Source: Dethiothermospora halolimnae
Lineage (GTDB): Bacteria; Bacillota; Clostridia; Tissierellales; VENL01
NCBI RefSeq assembly: GCF_037577855.1
Contig: NZ_JBAKFX010000032.1
Coordinates: forward strand, 1 to 47,011
DNA: 47,011 nt
Direction of reading: 5' to 3'
The position numbers and the translations under genes are program-made. Of this stretch, positions 24,456-32,787 are shown one piece after another (the first letter of the stretch is position 1; the number at the start of each line of letters is the position of its first letter). The notes beneath the pieces were generated by a model that searched no databases, was not told the DNA's origin, and saw only the letters and a program-made list of their open reading frames with translations.

Positions 24456-25857
24456 ATTTATCATAAATTTCCCTTCCCATTAATATTCCCATGACAGAAG
24501 CCATCATAAGACCTCGAGTCCATCCGCTAGAATCTCCAAGACAATGTAAGTTTTTAATATTAGTTTCTAATTTATCATTCATATTTATTCTATTACTATA
24601 AAATTTCACCTCAGGTCCATATAACAAAGTTTCTGAACTGGCAAAACCAGGAACAACCACATCCATAGCTTTAATGAAATTAAGTATATTAGTCATAGGC
24701 CTATAGGGTATAGCACTTGTTAAGTCCCCTGCAATAGCATCAGGTAATGTAGGGTTTACATTGGACCTCCCAAGTTCCTTTTCCCAGGTTCTTTTCCCGT
24801 CGAGTATATCACCATACCTCTGAACCAATATACTTCCATTTCCCAACATATTAACTGTTTCTGATATCTTCTTTCCATATTCGATAGGTTGATTAAATGG
24901 TTCTGTGAAATTATGGGAGCTAAGGATCGCTAAATTAGTATTATCGGACTTTAAGTCCTTATAAGAGTGTCCATTTACTATAGCTAGATCATTATCATAG
25001 TTTTCTTGACTCACAAATCCACCGGGATTTTGACAAAACGTTCTAACTTTATCCTTATAGGGTGCTGGATATCCTATAAGCTTAGATTCATACAACACAT
25101 TATTGACTTTTTCCATAACTTCGTTTCTAACTTCAACTCTAACTCCTATATCTACTGTCCCAGATTTATGATTAATATTATGCCTTATACACATATCCTT
25201 AAGCCAGTTTGCCCCCTTTCTTCCAGTGGCTATAACTATTTTTTCTCCATATACTCTTTCGATACTATTTTTAGTTTTAAGGTCAGAGATAATAACTCCC
25301 TTTGATATATCATTTTCAATAATTATATCTTTTGCTAGGGTATTAAACTTAATATCTACTCCAGATTCTATTAGATATTTTTCTATTTTATAGTAGATAT
25401 CTTGGGCTTTCTCTGTACCAAGATGTCTAATAGGGCAGTCTACTAACTTTAATCCTGCCTGTATTGCTTTTCTTCGTATATCTTTAATTTCTTTATTATT
25501 TTCTATTCCTTCAATCTTTTCATCTGCTCCAAACTCTAAATATATCCTATCAGCATATTCTATAAACTCCATAGATTTATCATAGCCTATAAGACTAGGT
25601 AAATCCCCTCCAACTTCATAACTTAAAGATAGTTTCCCATCTGAAAAAGCTCCAGCTCCAGAAAATCCAGTTGTTATATCACAATAAGGTTTACATTGTA
25701 CACATTTCTTTGTTTTTTCCTTAGGACAATGTCTTTTTTCTATGTTATTTCCCTTTTCAATCATTAATATTTTTTTGTCAGAATTTTTCTTAACTAATTC
25801 AAGTGCAGTGAATATTCCCGACGGGCCGGCTCCAATTATTATTACATCATACTTCAT
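24454..25857 (-). CDS. FAD-dependent dehydrogenase, COG2509 family
   Basis: A cytoplasmic flavoprotein of 467 residues. The dinucleotide-binding motif GAGPSGIFTALEL is at residues 8-20, followed by MIEKGNNIEKRHCPKE. Four cysteines lie close together in CPKEKTKKCVQCKPYC (about 43-58), as expected for this family and compatible with metal or redox binding. GFSGAGAFSDGKLSLS (about 63-78) and the final FAD contact GDSSGWTRGLMMASVMGI (about 443-460) are present. The family's substrate is not established; members are widespread in anaerobes. It is a single gene with its own terminator. The start has a weak GAGGAG ribosome site. Confidence 0.88.
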   Translation of the reverse strand: MKYDVIIIGAGPSGIFTALELVKKNSDKKILMIEKGNNIEKRHCPKEKTKKCVQCKPYCDITTGFSGAGAFSDGKLSLSYEVGGDLPSLIGYDKSMEFIEYADRIYLEFGADEKIEGIENNKEIKDIRRKAIQAGLKLVDCPIRHLGTEKAQDIYYKIEKYLIESGVDIKFNTLAKDIIIENDISKGVIISDLKTKNSIERVYGEKIVIATGRKGANWLKDMCIRHNINHKSGTVDIGVRVEVRNEVMEKVNNVLYESKLIGYPAPYKDKVRTFCQNPGGFVSQENYDNDLAIVNGHSYKDLKSDNTNLAILSSHNFTEPFNQPIEYGKKISETVNMLGNGSILVQRYGDILDGKRTWEKELGRSNVNPTLPDAIAGDLTSAIPYRPMTNILNFIKAMDVVVPGFASSETLLYGPEVKFYSNRINMNDKLETNIKNLHCLGDSSGWTRGLMMASVMGILMGREIYDK

Positions 25858-25991
25858 AAAATCAACTCCTCGTTGTAAGTTTTACGAATTATTATTAATT
25901 TAAACTCTATGTAGTTCATGTTTATCCGAACTTTTTAGTGTATCCATTAATTATTGTACAACATTTTGCTGATTTTGACTAGATTTTTCGC

Positions 25992-26023
25992 AAAAAAAGG
26001 ATTAGCTAAAGCTAATCCCTTTT
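25992..26023 (-). terminator. Terminator of the molybdenum hydroxylase operon
   Basis: GGATTAGCT / AGCTAATCC hairpin (25999-26018) with seven T on the minus strand, about 50 bp past the last gene of the operon. An A-rich partner flank makes it potentially bidirectional. Confidence 0.85.
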
Positions 26024-26071
26024 ACACTATAACGGCTTATTACCTACATCCTTTAAATCTTTAACTATTAA

Positions 26072-28375
26072 CTATCTATTTAATTCCATAAAAATCTTTT
26101 CTGGAGTTGCTGGAAGTTCCCTTACTCTAACTCCACATGCATTATATATGGCATCGGTTATAGCAGGTGGCACCGTGTTAACCACAACTTCTCCAACTGA
26201 CTTTGCTCCATATGGTCCTGTTTCATCATATCCATCTAATATCTCAACTGTAATGTTAGTAATATCTTTTCTCATAGGTATCTTATATTCCATAAGATTA
26301 TCGGTCATAAGTCTTCCTTCCTTAGAATATTTAACATCTTCTATAAGAGCAAGACCCATCCCCTGCATTAAACCTCCCTCTGCCTGTATTCTAACAAGCT
26401 TAGGGTTTATAGCTGTTCCACAGTCAACCACACCAACATAGTCGACAACTTCAGTTTTACCAGTTTCTAGATCCACTTCCACTTCAGCAAAGCCAGCCAT
26501 ATATGGTGGTGCTGCTTTTTTAGGAACAAAGGAACCGGTTACACTAAGCTGGGTATGGGGAGCATCATATGTCATCTTTCTAGAAAATTCACTTAGACTC
26601 ATGGATTCATTGTTATCAATTCTTTTTATCTTATCGTTTTCAAGTACTAAGTTTTTACTATTGGTATCTAAATACTTAGCTCCATACTCTAATATTTCAT
26701 TAAGCATTTTTTCTGCAGCATCTATTACTGCATTCCCTGTGGTGTATGTTGTACTTGATGCATATGCTCCACTATCATAAGGGGTTAAATCAGTATCAGA
26801 AGAATAAACATTTATACTCTCCATTTTTACACCTAATGTTTCCCCAGCAATTTGAGCTAATATGGTATCACTGCCTGTCCCTATATCAGTGGCTCCAATT
26901 AATAGTGTAAAGAATCCATCATCGTTTAATTTAAGGGTAGCAGAAGCCATATCTATATTTGGAAGTCCTGACCCCTGTTGTGAAAGCGCCATTCCCACTC
27001 CTCTGACTTTATTATCACTTATTTTTTTATATGGAAACTTGTTATCCCAATCAATAAGTTCTTTTCCCTTCTTCACACATTCTTCAAGGAGACAACTATC
27101 CATATAAATTGGATCATCTCCTGCCCATTTTGTTGTCATGTTAATTAACTTAGTAGTTTCTCCCTTTTTAATCATATTCATTTCCCTAATCTTAGTAGGG
27201 TCTATATTTAACTCGTGGGCAAGTTCGTTTATTGCAGATTCTAGGGCATATACCCCTTGGGTAACTCCAAATCCTCTAAATGCCCCTCCAGGAACATGGT
27301 TTGTATATACTGCTGTACCTCTAAACCTAGAAGCCTCTACTTTATTATATAGTGTTAAAACCTTTTTACCTGTGGCTCCCACAACGGTAAGGGCATGGGA
27401 ACCATATGCTCCCTTATCAGATATTGCTCTTAAGTCTATTGCTTTTATTTTTCCATCTTTATCTGCACCTAATGTAACATCTAATTTCATTTCATGTCTA
27501 GAGTTAGTACCTCTAAATACTTCTTTTCTAGAGTAAACTATCTTGGCTGGTTTCCCGGTCTTTAATGTAACTAAAGCTGGATAAAATTCTGAATTGGCAG
27601 TTTGCTTAGCACCAAAACCTCCCCCTATCCTAGGTTTAATAACCCTTATCTTGCTAGTTGGTATATCTAGAGCATTGGCAAGTAATCTCCTAACATGGAA
27701 TGGTATCTGGGTTGATGACACCACAACTAACCTTCCATAGATATCCATATATGTGTATGTTCTTTGAGTTTCCATCATAGCTTGAGCTTGGGCTTGGGAT
27801 CTATAGCTTCTTTTTATTACAACATCACTTCTTTCTAAAGCTTCATTCATATCCCCTAATTCAAGCTTAGCTTCACAAGCTATGTTCCTATCTTTATCAA
27901 ATCCTATATCAGCATGACAAAATATATCATCTTCAGGATGTACTTTTATTTCATTGTCTATAGCATTTTCAAGATCTAACACCGGTTCTAAAACTTCATA
28001 CTTAACCTTTATAAGTTTCATTGCCTTATTTGCAGTTTTCTCGTCCACAGCCGCTATTATTGCCACATCATCTCCAACATGACGTACATACTCATCTAAT
28101 AAGAACTTATCATATGCAGAGAGTTCTGGGTAACATTGACCTGCTCTAGTAAAAGGTTTTCTTATTACGTTTTTATGGGTAAATATACATTCTACCCCTG
28201 GAACTTTTTCTGCTATGGATGTATTTATGTCTACTATCTTTGCAAAGGCATGGGGACTTCTTAAAACTTTTACCACTAAAGCATCTTTAGATGCTAAATC
28301 ATCAGTGTACGCAGCCTTTCCAGTAACTAACCCCATACCATCTATTTTTGAAATGGACTTATTTACAATCTTCAT
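26072..28375 (-). CDS. Xanthine dehydrogenase family, molybdopterin-binding subunit
   Basis: The catalytic subunit of a trimeric molybdenum hydroxylase of the xanthine oxidase family, oxidising a purine or related heterocycle or aldehyde. It has 767 residues: an aldehyde-oxidase a/b hammerhead (about 1-120) and Mo-cofactor-binding domains. Visible motifs are RIGGGFGAKQTANSEF (about 250-265), AFRGFGVTQGVYALE (about 363-377) and the C-terminal GAKSVGEVVVNTVPPAI with the catalytic Glu in SVGE. It starts inside the 3' end of the iron-sulfur subunit gene (17-bp overlap), giving the order FAD, 2Fe-2S, Mo. No selenocysteine TGA is seen. The purine substrate is family-level inference. Confidence 0.92.
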   Translation of the reverse strand: MKIVNKSISKIDGMGLVTGKAAYTDDLASKDALVVKVLRSPHAFAKIVDINTSIAEKVPGVECIFTHKNVIRKPFTRAGQCYPELSAYDKFLLDEYVRHVGDDVAIIAAVDEKTANKAMKLIKVKYEVLEPVLDLENAIDNEIKVHPEDDIFCHADIGFDKDRNIACEAKLELGDMNEALERSDVVIKRSYRSQAQAQAMMETQRTYTYMDIYGRLVVVSSTQIPFHVRRLLANALDIPTSKIRVIKPRIGGGFGAKQTANSEFYPALVTLKTGKPAKIVYSRKEVFRGTNSRHEMKLDVTLGADKDGKIKAIDLRAISDKGAYGSHALTVVGATGKKVLTLYNKVEASRFRGTAVYTNHVPGGAFRGFGVTQGVYALESAINELAHELNIDPTKIREMNMIKKGETTKLINMTTKWAGDDPIYMDSCLLEECVKKGKELIDWDNKFPYKKISDNKVRGVGMALSQQGSGLPNIDMASATLKLNDDGFFTLLIGATDIGTGSDTILAQIAGETLGVKMESINVYSSDTDLTPYDSGAYASSTTYTTGNAVIDAAEKMLNEILEYGAKYLDTNSKNLVLENDKIKRIDNNESMSLSEFSRKMTYDAPHTQLSVTGSFVPKKAAPPYMAGFAEVEVDLETGKTEVVDYVGVVDCGTAINPKLVRIQAEGGLMQGMGLALIEDVKYSKEGRLMTDNLMEYKIPMRKDITNITVEILDGYDETGPYGAKSVGEVVVNTVPPAITDAIYNACGVRVRELPATPEKIFMELNR

Positions 28376-28826
28376 CTTTTTTCCCCTCCAAGTATTTCTT
28401 TATAGCTCTAAGTTGACCCACATAGCCTGTACATCTACATAGATTACCACTTAAATAATGAAGTATTTCCTCATCTGTTGGATTTTCTACACATTTTTCT
28501 AAATATAATATGCTCATTATGGTTCCAGGACTACAATATCCACATTGGTCAACTCCCTCATCGACCAAATATTTTGCTACAACTTTAGCCTCTTCTTCCA
28601 CTCCTTTTATTGTAGTTATTTCATGACCATCTGCCCTTGGAGCCAATATAGTACATGCCAATACTGCTTTTCCATCTAGATGTATTGTACATACACCACA
28701 TACTCCTGTATCGCAACCTTTTCTAACTTCTAAATATCCATTTCGTCTTAATGCTTCCACTAAATATTCATCGGGAGAAACATCAAGTATTTTCTTTTTT
28801 CCATTTATTTTTACATTAATTTTCAT
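28359..28826 (-). CDS. Xanthine dehydrogenase family, [2Fe-2S] subunit
   Basis: Small electron-transfer subunit of 155 residues with two [2Fe-2S] clusters. The N-terminal plant-ferredoxin-like domain carries C-x4-C-x2-C in GCDTGVCGVCTIHLDGKAVLAC (about residues 38-59, four cysteines in total). The C-terminal helical domain has QCGYCSPGTIMS (about 97-108) and LCRCTGY (about 133-139). It overlaps the genes on both sides by 11 and 17 bp, so it is translated as part of the trimer operon. It passes electrons from the molybdenum subunit to FAD. Confidence 0.95.
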   Translation of the reverse strand: MKINVKINGKKKILDVSPDEYLVEALRRNGYLEVRKGCDTGVCGVCTIHLDGKAVLACTILAPRADGHEITTIKGVEEEAKVVAKYLVDEGVDQCGYCSPGTIMSILYLEKCVENPTDEEILHYLSGNLCRCTGYVGQLRAIKKYLEGKKDEDCK

Positions 28827-29619
28827 CTTTTATTACCTCCATAATACATCTCTTAACTAGAGTCTTGGATACTCCCTTTCTGTATTCTTTAGAACCCCTT
28901 TTATTAGTTCCAAATTCTATTTCATCGGTTAAAATTTCACAGGCCTTTTCTAAAGTCTCCTCTGTTACTTTATGTCCATTTAAATACTTCATAGTTCTAT
29001 ATGCTAATATCCCTCTACCAGGTCTAGCTCCAACCGCTATTTTATATTTATCATCTAGTTTAGAGACAGCAACATTTAGTATGGCATAATCACCATTCGA
29101 GTTTCTCATTGATTTAAATGTGGCTTTTCTATTATCCTTTTCTATGATTATCTTCTCTAATATATCCCTTTCCTTAGAACCCTCTTCTAAGAATTTTTTA
29201 AGGGTTATAACTCCTTGTTTATATAGTTTTACCTTAGTATTAAGGGCAAGTAACCCTGTTATTAAATCAGAAAATCCGTATCTTGAATATACAGTGGCGC
29301 CTACTGTAACAATATTTCTAAATTGAACTCCCACTATTTCTCTAACCGACTTTGATAATGTATTATTGAAATATTTACTTAAAAGACCTGATCTTTCTAT
29401 ATCTCCAAAGGTAGTCATGGCACCGATTTCAATATTATTATCATCTTCTTTTATATAATTAAGGTCTATTTTCGATAAATCAATAGCCAAGGCTATATTT
29501 TTTGAGCCCATCTTTATAAAAGCTCCTCCACCGAAAACAGTGGTGTTTTTTTTAGATATCAAGTATTCATATGCTTCATCAATGTTTTGAGGAAAAACAT
29601 ACTCCTTTATATTTATCAA
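28816..29619 (-). CDS. Xanthine dehydrogenase family, FAD-binding subunit
   Basis: The FAD subunit of the trimer, 267 residues. The FAD-binding N-domain shows VFGGGAFIKMG (about residues 28-38) and VGVQFRNIVTVGATVYSR (about 93-110), and the C-terminal CO-dehydrogenase-flavoprotein-like domain includes AVGARPGRG (about 194-202). The usual TIGGNL FAD loop reads TVGATV here, so the second Gly is Ala, a small departure. It begins at TTG (29617-29619) with AAGGAG 9 bp upstream; there is no in-frame ATG nearby. It is the first gene of the operon and is preceded by a leader with an intrinsic terminator. Confidence 0.9.
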   Translation of the reverse strand: MINIKEYVFPQNIDEAYEYLISKKNTTVFGGGAFIKMGSKNIALAIDLSKIDLNYIKEDDNNIEIGAMTTFGDIERSGLLSKYFNNTLSKSVREIVGVQFRNIVTVGATVYSRYGFSDLITGLLALNTKVKLYKQGVITLKKFLEEGSKERDILEKIIIEKDNRKATFKSMRNSNGDYAILNVAVSKLDDKYKIAVGARPGRGILAYRTMKYLNGHKVTEETLEKACEILTDEIEFGTNKRGSKEYRKGVSKTLVKRCIMEVIKDEN

Positions 29620-29639
29620 CCTACGTCACTCCTTTTTAT

Positions 29640-29689
29640 AAAATAAAAAAGGTCAGCACAAAAAGATATAAAAATCCTTTGCACTGACC
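29640..29689 (-). terminator. Intrinsic terminator in the molybdenum hydroxylase leader
   Basis: GGTCAG pairs with CTGACC and the stem continues through TGCAAAGG against CTTTTTGTG with several G-U pairs, a strong hairpin, followed on the minus strand by TTTTTTATTTT. It lies only about 20-30 bp upstream of the first gene's start site, downstream of a good promoter, so it is placed to control read-through into the operon. It would also stop transcripts coming from the response regulator gene. Confidence 0.85.
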
Positions 29690-29820
29690 CATTAAAGCCT
29701 AACATAAAAGTTATCCTTAATAATTGCCAGATAAAATATTTAATTTTATTACAGTATCCTATTGAAACAGCTTATATAAATATATATCTGTCCCAACCTT
29801 ATACTAACACTTATATCATT
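29690..29820 (-). promoter_or_regulatory. Putative regulatory leader RNA of the molybdenum hydroxylase operon
   Basis: About 130 nt lie between the promoter and the terminator. Features seen are a hairpin GACAG...CTGT around 29765-29790, two AGGATA boxes and the run TTATGTTAGGCTTT just before the terminator. I cannot match it to a known riboswitch class by eye; it does not show the Moco, purine or THF consensus. Its role as an antitermination target or riboswitch is inferred from architecture. Confidence 0.5.
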
Positions 29821-29826
29821 GATAAA

Positions 29827-29855
29827 AGTATAACACAACAAGTTAACGTTTTCAA
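29827..29855 (-). promoter_or_regulatory. Promoter of the molybdenum hydroxylase operon
   Basis: Minus strand -35 TTGAAA (29850-29855) and -10 TATACT (29827-29832) with exactly 17 bp between them, beginning 9 bp after the response regulator stop codon. It makes the hydroxylase operon separately transcribed. Confidence 0.7.
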
Positions 29856-29863
29856 GTTTATCC

Positions 29864-30649
29864 TTACAAGAAAGATAAAGTGAGATTATCTTTATCCTTT
29901 AAGGAATTAGATTCTACATCTATTAGAGAAACTTTACTATTAATTACCTTTTCTATTTTTTCTTCAAGATCCCGCTTGTTTTCTTTGTAGAAAAGCTCTC
30001 TATTATATTCTACCAATGTATTATTTTTTTTATTACTTATTATGCTTTTCTCAAACAAAGTCAAAACCCCTTCTGCTTTTATTTCTATATTGTTACCTTG
30101 GATAAATGCCCTAATATTCCTAGGTCCTTTTCCTGAATACTCCTTTATAAAATGTGCAACCTGCCCCTTTATATTTTGTTCTAATTTATTTTTTTCTCCT
30201 TTATCTAATAGCATTGAATTATTTACAACCGATTCATTTAATTTATTTTTAAGTATATCCGATGCTATAGCTTCTATATTTTCAATAAGTTCTTCTGTAT
30301 TTATTGGCTTTACCACATACTTAACGATTCCTATATCCACAGCTTTTAAAATAGTCTCACTATCGGATAGTGCTGATAAAATTATTATAGAACAATCATA
30401 TCCCTTATCCCTTATAAGTTTTATCATTTCAAGGCCATCCATAATTGGCATTTTTAAATCTGTTATAACTATATCTGGTTTGTATTTACTAAACTCTTCA
30501 AACCCTTCTTTTCCATTTTTAGCTGTGTAAAGTTTTCCTACCCTTCTTTTTATAAATCGAGCTAGTTCTTCCCTAGCAGAATCTTCGTCCTCTACCAAAA
30601 GTACCTTTAAGTTATAAAGCAAATTGTTATTATCATCCATATCATTCAT
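29864..30649 (-). CDS. Response regulator, receiver fused to a DUF2294/MpsC-like domain
   Basis: Residues about 14-130 are a receiver: E20/D21 acidic pair, phosphoacceptor D64 in IVITDLKMP, and KPIN lysine. Residues about 155-260 do not form any DNA-binding fold that I recognise; GQVAHFIKEYSGKGPRNIRAFIQGNN, the EGVLTLFEKSI segment and a final helix ending NSKVSLIDVESNS resemble the DUF2294 (MpsC-like) family, normally a stand-alone protein. Its start overlaps the upstream kinase gene by 8 bp, so the pair is cotranslated. It ends just before the hydroxylase promoter. How such an output acts is not known; regulation of the adjacent leader or protein-protein control are the two options. Confidence 0.82.
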   Translation of the reverse strand: MNDMDDNNNLLYNLKVLLVEDEDSAREELARFIKRRVGKLYTAKNGKEGFEEFSKYKPDIVITDLKMPIMDGLEMIKLIRDKGYDCSIIILSALSDSETILKAVDIGIVKYVVKPINTEELIENIEAIASDILKNKLNESVVNNSMLLDKGEKNKLEQNIKGQVAHFIKEYSGKGPRNIRAFIQGNNIEIKAEGVLTLFEKSIISNKKNNTLVEYNRELFYKENKRDLEEKIEKVINSKVSLIDVESNSLKDKDNLTLSFL

Positions 30650-32501
30650 TCCCCCTTGGAATTTCTATTTTCATAGATAAACCATCTTTTATATTTTGGG
30701 CGGATAGTTCTCCATCCATATTATTTTCAATAATCATTTTAGTCATATAAAGACCAAGACCTGTTCCCTTTGTTTTGTCTTTTGTAGTAAAATACATATC
30801 AAATATTTTGTCCTTTATACTATTATCTATTCCCCCTCCATTATCATTGATTTTAATTGCAACCATATTCTCTTCTTCATAAATATATATTCTTATACTT
30901 TTTTTCTTTATATTATTAGATACTAGGGCATCTATAGAGTTGTTTATCACATTAAATATTGCCTGTGAAAATTGGTTTGGATATCCATATCCCTCTGTCA
31001 TCTCTATTTTTTCAAACTTTACGTTGATGTCTTTTATTTTTAGTTTTTCTTCAATCAAATCTAAAACTGCACTAATTTTTTCATAAACAATAAAAGATTC
31101 TTTTTGGTTTTTAGGACTTAAAAAATATCTAAAATCATCTATAGTTTGGGACATATTCTCTATTAACCTTCTAGACTTTCCAATAGTTTTATTTAAGTAC
31201 TTATCATCTAAGTCATTATATCTATAGGCATCTTCTATATTTGATAATATAAGTCCTAAACTATTTAATGGCTGTCTCCATTGATGGGCTATATTGGCTA
31301 TCATTTCACCCATGGCTGCTAGTCTGGCTTGATAAATAATAATGGCTTCCTTTCTTTTATTTTCAGCCATTTCCTCTTTAAGTCTATTATTTTTAGAGGT
31401 TAAATATAATATAAATATAATTATAGAAAGTATTAAACATATAGTCAAAAAAATTATAATATTATTAACTAACTTTCTTTTTTTAGTATTAACAATTTTT
31501 TCATAATCGAATATAAATTTATCCATATTAATATTTTCATCTACAAACCCTAAGTTTATCAATATTTTATTCATCTTATTCCATCTATGGGGATTTACAT
31601 TTCCAAGTTCCACAACAGGATATAGTGTGGCTTCCATCACTTTTGTAGCCTGAAATTTATTATAGTCAACCAATTCGTTATATAATTCCCTGTTGCTTCC
31701 AAATTTTTCTGTAATTTTTAGAGCGGTCTCTTCAGGATGCTCTAAGGCATACTCCCATCCCTTCATACTTGCTTTTCTAAACTTTTCCACTATTTCGGGT
31801 CTTATACTTGCGAATTCCTCTGTGGTAAAAAGAGAGTCTCCATAAAAATCTATTCCATAGTCTATTGGTTTTACTTTCTTTAATTTAATCCCATTTTTCT
31901 TTGCATTAAAGGATATAGTTCCAAGGTATTCTGGAACTATATCATATTTTCCCGAAGTAAGGTCTTTTATAGTAAAATCAACATTTTCTTTAAGCAGATT
32001 CGAATTTTCATATTTAATTCCTTCGTTTGTAAGCATAGCTTGAAGTTCTATATCCAACAAATCATTCTTCCTTCTAGCTGTATTTAATCTAGTAAAGTCT
32101 ATGACTGTTTTATAAGGAGTTTCTTCTAACATATAAAATTCTACAGGACTTCTTTGGAAGATAGAAGCCACAACTGCTAAATCAGCTCCCTCATCTTGAG
32201 CTAATAATATGTTAGAGGCGCCTATTCCAAAATCTGCTCTCCCCTCTGATACTTCCTTTGTTGCCGATAGTATTTCCCCATCCTCTGTAAATCCATCCTT
32301 TATATCTACATTTAATCCTTCATCTTTATAATAACCAAGCCATTTAGCCATATAATATCCAGCAAATTGAAATTGAGGATTCCATCTAAGCTGTAATGTT
32401 ATATCACTATCATTTTTACTATACACAGGATTGCTAGATGAAACAAATAGTATAATTATTATGGTAGCTATTGATATATATCTAGTAACTATCCTATCCA
32501 T
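30642..32501 (-). CDS. Histidine kinase with extracellular NMT1/THI5-like binding domain
   Basis: A transmembrane sensor of 619 residues. A signal or first TM segment is at 9-28. Residues 33-340 form a periplasmic-binding domain of the NMT1/THI5 type (LQLRWNPQFQFAGYYMAKWLG; ADFGIGASNILLA; SPVEFYMLEE), the fold that captures pyrimidines, purine-like or sulfonate ligands for ABC importers. One TM helix (about 344-368) leads to a HisKA domain with IANIAHQWRQPLNSLG, phosphoacceptor near His406, and a HATPase (about 505-615; NVINNSIDALV, INDNGGGI, GTGLGLYMTKMI). It is cotranscribed with the DUF2294-type regulator. The ligand is unknown; proximity to a xanthine-dehydrogenase operon suggests a nitrogen heterocycle. 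Confidence 0.88.
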   Translation of the reverse strand: MDRIVTRYISIATIIIILFVSSSNPVYSKNDSDITLQLRWNPQFQFAGYYMAKWLGYYKDEGLNVDIKDGFTEDGEILSATKEVSEGRADFGIGASNILLAQDEGADLAVVASIFQRSPVEFYMLEETPYKTVIDFTRLNTARRKNDLLDIELQAMLTNEGIKYENSNLLKENVDFTIKDLTSGKYDIVPEYLGTISFNAKKNGIKLKKVKPIDYGIDFYGDSLFTTEEFASIRPEIVEKFRKASMKGWEYALEHPEETALKITEKFGSNRELYNELVDYNKFQATKVMEATLYPVVELGNVNPHRWNKMNKILINLGFVDENINMDKFIFDYEKIVNTKKRKLVNNIIIFLTICLILSIIIFILYLTSKNNRLKEEMAENKRKEAIIIYQARLAAMGEMIANIAHQWRQPLNSLGLILSNIEDAYRYNDLDDKYLNKTIGKSRRLIENMSQTIDDFRYFLSPKNQKESFIVYEKISAVLDLIEEKLKIKDINVKFEKIEMTEGYGYPNQFSQAIFNVINNSIDALVSNNIKKKSIRIYIYEEENMVAIKINDNGGGIDNSIKDKIFDMYFTTKDKTKGTGLGLYMTKMIIENNMDGELSAQNIKDGLSMKIEIPRGNE

Positions 32502-32571
32502 TATAATCTTCTCCTTATCTCATTATATATAATATTTTACCACTTTATATTGTTAATGCATTGGTAAACAT

Positions 32572-32632
32572 GAACAAAGGTGCCGTTGGTACTCCTTTGT
32601 TCAGTGCAGGGTGCAAGGTTCAGAGAGCAGGA
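32572..32632. repeat. Dispersed modular repeat, copy F
   Basis: Hairpin GAACAAAGGTGCC / GGTACTCCTTTGTTC (32572-32601) followed by GTGCAGGGTGCAAGGTTCAG (32604-32623) and AGAGCAGGAG. It occupies the gap between two minus-strand kinase genes. Confidence 0.8.
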
Positions 32633-32735
32633 GATGTGAACCACAAATATATGGTTCTTACTATACAAATCTCAAAATTTTTCACAACTTCTATTTAACT
32701 TGATGTGACTTTATTATATCCACTTAATTTTTTAT

Positions 32736-32777
32736 AAAAAAGGTAACCTCACAATTCATTAGAAGGTTACCTTTTTT
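32736..32777 (-). terminator. Terminator of the MASE3 kinase gene
   Basis: AGGTAACCT / AGGTTACCT stem with a 15-nt loop, A run on one side and six T on the minus strand, directly after the kinase stop. Confidence 0.85.
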
Positions 32778-32787
32778 ATTTTTATAT

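Noticed and set aside
29690..29820. Known riboswitch class in the hydroxylase leader
   Set aside because: I looked for purine, Moco, THF and preQ1 consensus patterns by eye and saw none; I keep it as unclassified and do not name a class.
30042..30530. 162-codon plus-strand frame opposite the response regulator
   Set aside because: It is fully antisense to the REC-DUF2294 gene, with no ribosome site; the hydrophobic composition is a by-product of the AT-rich opposite strand.
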